A stretch of 64,000 nt of DNA from Microbacterium proteolyticum (GTDB taxonomy: Bacteria; Actinomycetota; Actinomycetes; Actinomycetales; Microbacteriaceae): NCBI RefSeq assembly GCF_014192415.1, contig NZ_JACHXY010000001.1:124001-188000 (forward strand), given 5' to 3'. Under the pieces are notes generated by a model. It made no database searches. It saw only the letters and a program-made list of their open reading frames with translations, and was not told the DNA's origin. Shown one piece after another: positions 58,022 through 64,000 of this stretch; position 1 is the first letter of the stretch; each line of letters opens with the position of its first letter. The translations under genes and the position numbers were made by a program.

Positions 58022-59539
58022 TCAGGCCGCGAACGGCTCCAGCTCCGCCGCGAGGCGGGCGCCCACGTGGGCGTGCAGGAACGTTCCGGTCTCGCGGTGC
58101 TCCTGCGCCAGGATCAGTCCGCTCTCGTGCACGGCCGACACCAGGTCGCCGCGGTCGTACGGAACGACCGCCTGCACCTCGACCGCCGGCAGGGGCAAAG
58201 CCTCTTCGATGGCGGCGCGCAGCTCGTCGATGCCCTCGCCGGTGCGCGAGGAGACGAACTTCGCGTTCGGCGCGAGCCCGCGCAGCACGAGCCGGTCGTC
58301 ATCCGTGACCAGGTCGGCCTTGTTGAAGACGACGATCTCCTGTCCGAAGTTCGCATCGACATCGCCCATCACGTCGCGCACCGTCATCAACTGCGCGGCC
58401 GGGTCGGGGTGCGAGGCGTCGACGACGTGCAGGATGACGTCGGCGTCGCCGACCTCCTCGAGGGTCGAGCGGAAGGCCTCGACCAGCTGGTGCGGAAGGT
58501 TTCGCACGAAGCCGACCGTGTCGGTCAACGTGTAGACGCGGCCGTCGCTCGTCTCCGAACGGCGGACCGTGGCATCCAGGGTCGCGAACAGGGCGTTCTC
58601 GACCAGGACACCGGCGCTGGTGAGGCGGTTCAGCAGACTCGACTTACCGGCGTTGGTGTAGCCGGCGATCGCGACCGAGGGGATGGTGTGACGCTTGCGT
58701 TCGGCGCGCTTCGCCTCACGGGCGGGGGCGAAATCGCGCAACTGCTTGCGCAACAGAGCCATCTTGGTGCGGATGCGCCGACGGTCCAGCTCGATCTTGG
58801 TCTCACCGGGGCCACGCGAGCCCATACCCGCGCCGCCCGCGCCGACCTGTCCACCGGCCTGACGCGACATCGAATCACCCCAGCCGCGCAGGCGCGGGAG
58901 GAGGTACTCGAGCTGAGCGAGCTCGACCTGGGCCTTGCCCTCTCGGCTCTTGGCGTGCTGGCTGAAGATGTCGAGGATCACCGTCGTGCGGTCGATCACC
59001 TTCACCTTCACGACGTCTTCGAGCGCGCGACGCTGGCTGGGTGCCAGTTCGGTGTCGGCGATGACGGTGTCCGCGCCCACGGCGGCGACGATGTCGCGCA
59101 GCTCCGCCGCCTTCCCGCGTCCGACGTAGGTCGCGGGATCCGGATGCGGGCGGCGCTGCAGCACGCCGTCGAGCACGACGGCACCGGCGGTCTCGGCCAG
59201 CGCCGACAGCTCGCGCAGCGAGTTCTCGGCATCCGCCTGCTCACCCTGCGGGTGCACGCCGACGAGGACGACGTTCTCGAGGCGCAGCTGGCGGTACTCG
59301 ACCTCGGTGACGTCTTCGAGCTCGGTGGAGAGTCCGGCCACGCGGCGGAGCGCAGCGCGCTCCTCGCGGTCCCACTGGTCGCCGTCGGCATCGCCGCCGT
59401 AGGCGGTGGTGGCATCCTGGAGCGCTTGCGCTGCACCGAAGACCCGGACCCCGCGATGCGCTTCGGCGCGCGAGAGCACGCGGTCCACCGGGTCGACCGG
59501 CGACGCGTCGATGCTCGGGGGTGTGGTCTGTTCGGTCAT
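58022..59539 (-). CDS. hflX: GTPase HflX
   Basis: 505 residues from ATG (MTEQTTPPSID). The N-terminal HflX domain has VGVHPQGEQADAENSLRELSALAETAGAVV and the ribosome-contact GRGKAAELRD; a coiled linker (GGAGMGSRGPGETKIELDRRRIRTKMALLRKQL) precedes the G domain (GYTNAGKSSLLNRL, DTVGFVRNLPHQLVEAF, NKADLV). HflX splits stalled or hibernating ribosomes. The first 70 residues are an actinobacterial extension. Confidence 0.95.
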   Translation of the reverse strand: MTEQTTPPSIDASPVDPVDRVLSRAEAHRGVRVFGAAQALQDATTAYGGDADGDQWDREERAALRRVAGLSTELEDVTEVEYRQLRLENVVLVGVHPQGEQADAENSLRELSALAETAGAVVLDGVLQRRPHPDPATYVGRGKAAELRDIVAAVGADTVIADTELAPSQRRALEDVVKVKVIDRTTVILDIFSQHAKSREGKAQVELAQLEYLLPRLRGWGDSMSRQAGGQVGAGGAGMGSRGPGETKIELDRRRIRTKMALLRKQLRDFAPAREAKRAERKRHTIPSVAIAGYTNAGKSSLLNRLTSAGVLVENALFATLDATVRRSETSDGRVYTLTDTVGFVRNLPHQLVEAFRSTLEEVGDADVILHVVDASHPDPAAQLMTVRDVMGDVDANFGQEIVVFNKADLVTDDDRLVLRGLAPNAKFVSSRTGEGIDELRAAIEEALPLPAVEVQAVVPYDRGDLVSAVHESGLILAQEHRETGTFLHAHVGARLAAELEPFAA

Positions 59540-59627
59540 GTGTTCCTTTCGGCCGCGGACCCTGCCGCGGCGGCAATTTCGGTGTTCTGGCACTTTATCC
59601 GTCCCGACGCCCGAGGGGCCGGTCGGA

Positions 59628-59633
59628 TATCCT
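59628..59633 (+). promoter_or_regulatory. -10 box of the RsmC-like gene
   Basis: TATCCT, six bases before the ATG (leaderless-type). Confidence 0.5.
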
Positions 59634-59639
59634 GGCGTG

Positions 59640-60284
59640 ATGGGGAGCGAGCACTACTTCAGCGCGTCGCCGTCGAGTCCCGAGCAGCTCCGCCGCATCC
59701 GCGTGACGCTCGCCGGTCGTGAGCTCGAGGTGGTCACAGCCGGCGGGGTCTTCAGTCCCGATCATGTGGATGCCGGTACCTCGGTGCTGCTCGCCAACAC
59801 CCCGCCCCCTCCCGCCGGCGGGCACTTCCTCGACCTGGGGTGCGGGTGGGGTCCGATCTCGCTGTCGCTCGCGCTCGCCTCACCGCACGCGACCGTGTGG
59901 GCGGTCGACGTCAACGAGCGTGCTCTCGATCTCGTGAGGCGCAACGCGCAGTCGCTCGGCCTCACGAACATCAACGCCGTGCGCCCCGAGGATGTTCCCG
60001 GCGAGGTCTCGTTCCGCACCATTCGCTCGAACCCGCCGATCCGCGTGGGCAAGAGCGAGTTGCACGGCATGCTGCAGCAGTGGATCCCCCGCATGGTGGA
60101 GCGTTCGGACGGATGGTTCGTCGTGCAGCGCAACCTGGGTTCGGACTCCCTGCAGCGCTGGCTCGCCGCCACCTTCGTCGACGGCTACAGCGTGCAGCGG
60201 GCCGCGACCGGTCGCGGGTTCCGCGTGATCCGCGTGCGCCGCCACGGCTCGCCGCGGAGCGAGCCCATCGACATCGTCGCCTGA
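59640..60284 (+). CDS. RsmC-like class I SAM methyltransferase
   Basis: 214 residues from ATG (MGSEHYFSASPSSPEQLRR). The SAM motif is FLDLGCGWGPISLSLAL, and the catalytic RsmC/RlmG-type tetrapeptide appears as NPPI in TIRSNPPIRVGKSELHGML. RsmC modifies G1207 of 16S rRNA; this single-domain protein corresponds to the C-terminal half of the E. coli enzyme, as usual in actinobacteria. The exact rRNA target is not readable. Confidence 0.88.
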   Translation: MGSEHYFSASPSSPEQLRRIRVTLAGRELEVVTAGGVFSPDHVDAGTSVLLANTPPPPAGGHFLDLGCGWGPISLSLALASPHATVWAVDVNERALDLVRRNAQSLGLTNINAVRPEDVPGEVSFRTIRSNPPIRVGKSELHGMLQQWIPRMVERSDGWFVVQRNLGSDSLQRWLAATFVDGYSVQRAATGRGFRVIRVRRHGSPRSEPIDIVA

Positions 60285-60370
60285 TCCGGATGCCGGCGCG
60301 CCGTGCGCGCCCCCAGCCGCGCATCCCCGCGGGTTGCGCCGTCGAAACGGACGGTTCGGGTCCGCGCGCA

Positions 60371-60455
60371 CCGCCCGTACGCCGTCAGGCGAGCGCGATA
60401 CCAGCCGCCCGCAGATCTTCAGGCGAGCCGCCCGTACGCCGTCAAGCGAGCGCGA
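60371..60455. repeat. Direct repeat duplicating the 3' end of dapF
   Basis: A 28-bp sequence ending in the dapF stop region (60428-60455) is repeated at 60371-60398 with one mismatch, 57 bp away. The extra copy carries the same in-frame TGA after Ala-Leu-Ala codons. It looks like a partial tail duplication. Confidence 0.7.
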
Positions 60456-61296
60456 CCTCGCCGGTGAAGACGAGCGACGCGGGACCCGACAGGAACACCC
60501 GCTCGCCGGACACGCGCACGCCGAGGGTACCGCCCGGGGTGTCGACGACCCAGTGGTCGGGGGCCGCCGGACCCGCCCAGTGCCGAACGGCGAGCGCGGC
60601 AGCAGCCACGCCGGTGCCGCAGCTCAGCGTTTCGCCGACACCGCGCTCGAACACCCGCAGGCGGATCGCACCGACACCGTCGCGCACGAGCGGATCGGCC
60701 GGGACGACGAACTCCACGTTCGCGCCGTGCCGCGGAGGGGGATCGAGCACCGGCTGGTACGCAAGATCGAGACCGTCGAGTTCGGCGTCGGACGACAAGG
60801 CGACGACCACGTGCGGGTTGCCCACGTCGATACCGACGCCGGGGCGCGCCACCGACAGACCCTTCGCGCGGACGAGTGTTTCGTCGGCATCCACCTCGAA
60901 GACCCCGAGGTCCACCTCGAAGCCGCGGTCACTGCGCGTGAGCGTCTTGACCCCCGCGCGGGTGCCGATGCGCAGCCCGTCGTCGATCGATGCGAGACCG
61001 GTGTCGGTGAGATAACGCGCGAAGACGCGGGTACCGTTACCGCACATCTCGGCCTTCGAGCCGTCGGCGTTGCGGTAGTCCATGAACCATTCGGCACCGG
61101 ATGCCGCGGCATCCGCGCCTTCGACGATCGACGTCGTGCGCACGACGCGCAGCAGTCCGTCGGCGCCGATGCCGAAGTGACGGTCGCACAACGCCGCGAC
61201 CTGCGCGTCGGAGAGGTCGAGTTCTCCGTCGGGATCGGCCACCACCACGAAGTCGTTGCCGGTGCCGTGGCCCTTGGTGAACGGGAGAGTCGCCAT
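60442..61296 (-). CDS. dapF: Diaminopimelate epimerase
   Basis: 284 residues. The two active-site Cys are Cys85 ([14 protein letters not shown]) and Cys226 ([17 protein letters not shown]), each in its DapF half. The start [22 protein letters not shown] is typical. It converts LL- to meso-diaminopimelate for lysine and peptidoglycan. It is 94 bp downstream of miaA on the same strand, the usual miaB-miaA-dapF-(hflX) order of actinobacteria. Confidence 0.97.
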   Translation of the reverse strand: MATLPFTKGHGTGNDFVVVADPDGELDLSDAQVAALCDRHFGIGADGLLRVVRTTSIVEGADAAASGAEWFMDYRNADGSKAEMCGNGTRVFARYLTDTGLASIDDGLRIGTRAGVKTLTRSDRGFEVDLGVFEVDADETLVRAKGLSVARPGVGIDVGNPHVVVALSSDAELDGLDLAYQPVLDPPPRHGANVEFVVPADPLVRDGVGAIRLRVFERGVGETLSCGTGVAAAALAVRHWAGPAAPDHWVVDTPGGTLGVRVSGERVFLSGPASLVFTGEVALA

Positions 61297-61390
61297 GCCT
61301 CCAGTCTAGGGAGCGGGCTGCACCCCTCCGGCGCTCACGCACCCCCGGAAGGTCGACCAGGAGTCCCCCATCGACGGACCCGCTCGCCCG

Positions 61391-62320
61391 TCACGCACGC
61401 TCCCCCGCGTCTGAGGTGAGGCTCTCGGCATCCACGCTGCGCGCGTCGACCCACACGGCGTCGGCGTAGCGTCGGAACCACGACACCTGGCGGCGCGCAT
61501 AGCGCCGCGTGAGCGCCTGCGTCTCGCCGACGGCCTCATCACGGGTGAGCGCGCCGCGCAGCTGCCCGAGAGCCTGCGCGTAGCCGATCGCCCGCCCGGC
61601 GGTCGCGCTCCACTCGAGGCCGTCCGCGCGCAGCGCCCGCACCTCATCGATCAGCCCCTGCTCCCACATGCGCTCGACGCGGGCGTCGAGCATCGGTACG
61701 AGCTCGTCTCGATCTATCGCGGTGGCGACGATGCGCGTGTGCGGATGCCAGAACTCCGGCGCGTCCGGAAGCGCACCGCCGTGCGTCTCGCCGCCCTGCG
61801 CCAGGACCTCCAGTGCCCGCACCACGCGGCGCCCGTTGCGCGGGTCGATGCGACCGGCCGCGACCGGGTCGGCCTCGCGCAGACGCGCATACAGCGCACC
61901 CGCCCCCGCGGCCTCCAACTCCGCCTCCAGCCGCGCACGCAGAGCCTCATCGCGCGGGGGGAAGCGGAAGTCCCACAGCACACTCGAGACGTACAGACCC
62001 GACCCCCCGACGAGGATGGCGTCCGCGCCGCGACCGTGGATGCCGCGGATGGCCGTGCGGGCGGCATCCTGATACCAGGCGACCGCGGCCTCATCGGTGA
62101 CCGCGAGCGCGTCGAAGAGGTGGTGCGGGATGCCGCGGCGCTCCGCGAGAGGGATCTTGGCGGTGCCGATGTCCATGCCGCGATACAGCTGCATCGCATC
62201 GGCGTTGATGATCTCGGCGCGGCGCCCGCGGGCATCCAGCGCATCGGCGAGGTCGAGCGAGAGGCCGGTCTTGCCGGTCCCCGTCGCTCCGACGACCGCC
62301 CAGAGGACCGGCGCGGTCAC
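61391..62320 (-). CDS. miaA: tRNA dimethylallyltransferase
   Basis: 309 residues from a GTG overlapping the miaB stop (GTGA). The P-loop [38 protein letters not shown], and HLFDALAV are conserved. It adds dimethylallyl to A37 of tRNAs reading UNN codons, the substrate of MiaB. The C-terminal [21 protein letters not shown] helix binds tRNA. Confidence 0.96.
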   Translation of the reverse strand: MTAPVLWAVVGATGTGKTGLSLDLADALDARGRRAEIINADAMQLYRGMDIGTAKIPLAERRGIPHHLFDALAVTDEAAVAWYQDAARTAIRGIHGRGADAILVGGSGLYVSSVLWDFRFPPRDEALRARLEAELEAAGAGALYARLREADPVAAGRIDPRNGRRVVRALEVLAQGGETHGGALPDAPEFWHPHTRIVATAIDRDELVPMLDARVERMWEQGLIDEVRALRADGLEWSATAGRAIGYAQALGQLRGALTRDEAVGETQALTRRYARRQVSWFRRYADAVWVDARSVDAESLTSDAGERA

Positions 62321-63864
62321 ACGCCGACGCGGAGAGTGGGAAGACCCAGTGACACCGCGCGCGGCGCGTCGCTCTGGCCCGCCGGCGCGGGAACGCCGCA
62401 CGACTCGGCCTGTGAGCGGTCCCAGGCGTCCCCCGCGCGCGTGCGCCGGATCCGCAGGGCTGCGCCGTCGGGTGAGTCGGCGAGCAGGTGGAAGGGTGCC
62501 GCGTGCGTGACGGTCGCCGAGACCACGTCGCCGGGTCGCGGCACCGGCGAGCCGGCGGGTACCTCGACGTGCACGAGTCGGTTGTCTTCGGCACGGCCCG
62601 TGAGGCGGTGCGTCTCGGCGTCCTTCTTGCCCTCGCCAGCGGAGATGAGCACGTCGAGGGTGCGACCGAGCTGCTTCCGGTTCTCTTCGGCGGCGATCCG
62701 GTCCTGCAGTGCGGTGAGGCGCTCGTAACGTTCCTGGACGACGGCCTTCGGCACCTGGTCGGCCATCGTCGCCGCCGGGGTGCCCTCGCGGATGGAGTAC
62801 TGGAAGGTGAAGGCGCTCGAGAAGCGCGAGGCTTCCACCACGCGCAGGGTCTCCTGGAAGTCCTCCTCGGTCTCGCCCGGGAAGCCGACGATGATGTCGG
62901 TCGTGATCGCGGCGTACGGGATGCGCTCGCGCACGCGGTCGAGGATGCCGAGGAATCTCTCGCTGCGGTACGACCGGCGCATCGCCTTGAGGATGCGGTC
63001 GGAGCCGGACTGCAGCGGCATGTGGAGCTGCGGCATGACGGCCGGGGTCTCGGCCATCGCGGCGATGACGTCATCGGTGAAGGCCGCGGGGTGGGGGCTC
63101 GTGAATCGGATGCGCTCGAGGCCCTCGATCTCGCCCGCGGCGCGCAGCAGCTTGCCGAACGCGAGACGATCGCCGAACTCCACGCCGTACGAGTTCACGT
63201 TCTGGCCCAGCAGCGTGACCTCGATCGCGCCATCGTCGACGAGCAGCCGGATCTCGTTGAGGATGTCGCCCGGGCGACGGTCCTTCTCTTTGCCGCGCAG
63301 GCTCGGCACGATGCAGAAGGTGCAGGTGTTGTTGCATCCCACCGAGATCGAGACCCAGCCGCTGTGGATCGAATCGCGCTTGGTGGGGAGGGTGGAGGGG
63401 AAGATCTCCAGAGACTCGAGGATCTCGAGTTCGGCCTCGCCGTTGTGTCGAGCACGCTCGAGCATTCCGGGCAGCGACCCCATGTTGTGCGTGCCGAAGA
63501 CGACGTCGACCCAGGGGGCCTTCTTCTGCACGGCATCCTTGTCCATCTGGGCGAGGCACCCGCCGACGGCGATCTGCATTCCCGCGTGCGCGTCCTTACG
63601 CGACTTGAGGTGACCGAGGGTGCCGTACAGCTTGCCCGCCGCGTTGTCGCGGACGGCGCACGTGTTGATGACGACGACGTCGGCCTCGACGCCGGCATCG
63701 GCGGGCACGTATCCCGCACTCTCCAGCGAGCCGGAGAGACGCTCGGAATCGTGCACGTTCATCTGGCATCCGAAGGTGCGGACTTCGTAGGTGCGCGGAC
63801 CCTGCGCGCCCTGCGCGGCGGAGGAGAGCGCGATCAGCGTCGGGGAGGAGGCGGCGGTGGTCAT
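62317..63864 (-). CDS. miaB: tRNA-2-methylthio-N6-dimethylallyladenosine synthase
   Basis: 515 residues. The UPF0004 domain (about 24-150) carries the three Cys of the auxiliary cluster ([26 protein letters not shown]). The radical-SAM cluster is [19 protein letters not shown] (Cx3Cx2C), and a TRAM domain lies near residues 380-450. It methylthiolates i6A37 made by MiaA. The gene has its own TAGACT -10 ten bases upstream. Confidence 0.97.
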   Translation of the reverse strand: MTTAASSPTLIALSSAAQGAQGPRTYEVRTFGCQMNVHDSERLSGSLESAGYVPADAGVEADVVVINTCAVRDNAAGKLYGTLGHLKSRKDAHAGMQIAVGGCLAQMDKDAVQKKAPWVDVVFGTHNMGSLPGMLERARHNGEAELEILESLEIFPSTLPTKRDSIHSGWVSISVGCNNTCTFCIVPSLRGKEKDRRPGDILNEIRLLVDDGAIEVTLLGQNVNSYGVEFGDRLAFGKLLRAAGEIEGLERIRFTSPHPAAFTDDVIAAMAETPAVMPQLHMPLQSGSDRILKAMRRSYRSERFLGILDRVRERIPYAAITTDIIVGFPGETEEDFQETLRVVEASRFSSAFTFQYSIREGTPAATMADQVPKAVVQERYERLTALQDRIAAEENRKQLGRTLDVLISAGEGKKDAETHRLTGRAEDNRLVHVEVPAGSPVPRPGDVVSATVTHAAPFHLLADSPDGAALRIRRTRAGDAWDRSQAESCGVPAPAGQSDAPRAVSLGLPTLRVGV

Positions 63865-63874
63865 GATGCGTGCA

Positions 63875-63880
63875 AGTCTA
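63875..63880 (-). promoter_or_regulatory. -10 box of miaB-miaA-dapF
   Basis: TAGACT on the minus strand, ten bases before the miaB ATG. The remainder up to 64000 holds no gene; TAGCGT at 63992-63997 is probably the -10 of the next rightward gene outside the window. Confidence 0.45.
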
Positions 63881-64000
63881 AGCGGCCCTCTCCGGGCCCG
63901 CGCAGGTGTCCGGATCCCTGCCCGGTCGCCTTCTGGCGCGATCCGGGCATAAGCCTGCGTGCACCGGACGTTCCCCAGGCGTTCACGAAGATAGCGTGGA

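Overview
The window is a gene-dense, very GC-rich (about 70%) chromosomal segment from an actinobacterium, most likely Microbacterium or a close Microbacteriaceae relative. That placement is an inference. It rests on strong GC3 codon use, the bifunctional PriA-type HisA, GluABCD-type glutamate uptake, the parA-scpA-scpB-rluB-tyrA-cmk-der gene order, lexA divergent from a LysM gene, and many TANNNT -10 boxes lying 6-8 nt in front of the start codon (leaderless-type promoters). No insertion sequence, prophage, integrase or CRISPR array is visible. I recognise about 65 protein genes, one tRNA, and several regulatory RNA or DNA structures.

Layout. 1-7.4 kb: tail of an unidentified gene, an MFS exporter, a CPA1 Na+/H+ antiporter, then a NarL-type two-component pair divergent from a MacB-like ABC transporter. 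7.5-13.2 kb: small accessory genes (shikimate-dehydrogenase-like enzyme, YnfA, DUF998, zinc-ribbon metallopeptidase, lipoprotein, thioesterase, SelW-like protein). 13.1-17.7 kb: a TetR/MMPL divergent pair followed by a TetR-DUF422 (carotenoid) operon, each with dyad operators. 17.8-21.5 kb: tRNA-Pro(GGG), GNAT, S4, DUF4239, a NUDIX-NYN fusion and DUF805. 21.6-28.3 kb: the parA-scpA-scpB-rluB-tyrA-cmk-der operon on the minus strand. 28.4-30.5 kb: tyrS and a DUF4184 protein.

30.7-39.9 kb (minus): argC-argJ-argB-argD-argF, a heparan-acetyltransferase-like membrane protein, argH, then satD and a membrane protein. This covers glutamate to arginine except argG, argR and argA functions not encoded here. 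Between pheT and argC sits a 31-codon reading frame ending ERRRRVTRRLSATS, preceded by a good leaderless promoter. It is a candidate arginine-sensing leader peptide and is the most interesting observation in the window. 40.2-43.8 kb: pheS-pheT. 43.8-47.3 kb: gluABCD. 47.4-49.6 kb: SpoU methyltransferase and infC-rpmI-rplT. infC appears to start at ATC behind a Shine-Dalgarno that can be fully sequestered by an upstream anti-SD across a 22-bp palindrome.

49.9-54.5 kb: DUF1844, SseB-like protein and hisC-hisB-hisH-priA. 54.6-55.9 kb: a LysM membrane protein (ChiZ/DivS position) and lexA separated by tandem SOS-like boxes. 56-63.9 kb: an S9 peptidase, hflX, an RsmC-like methyltransferase, and dapF, miaA and miaB on the minus strand. 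The window ends in what looks like the promoter of the next rightward gene.
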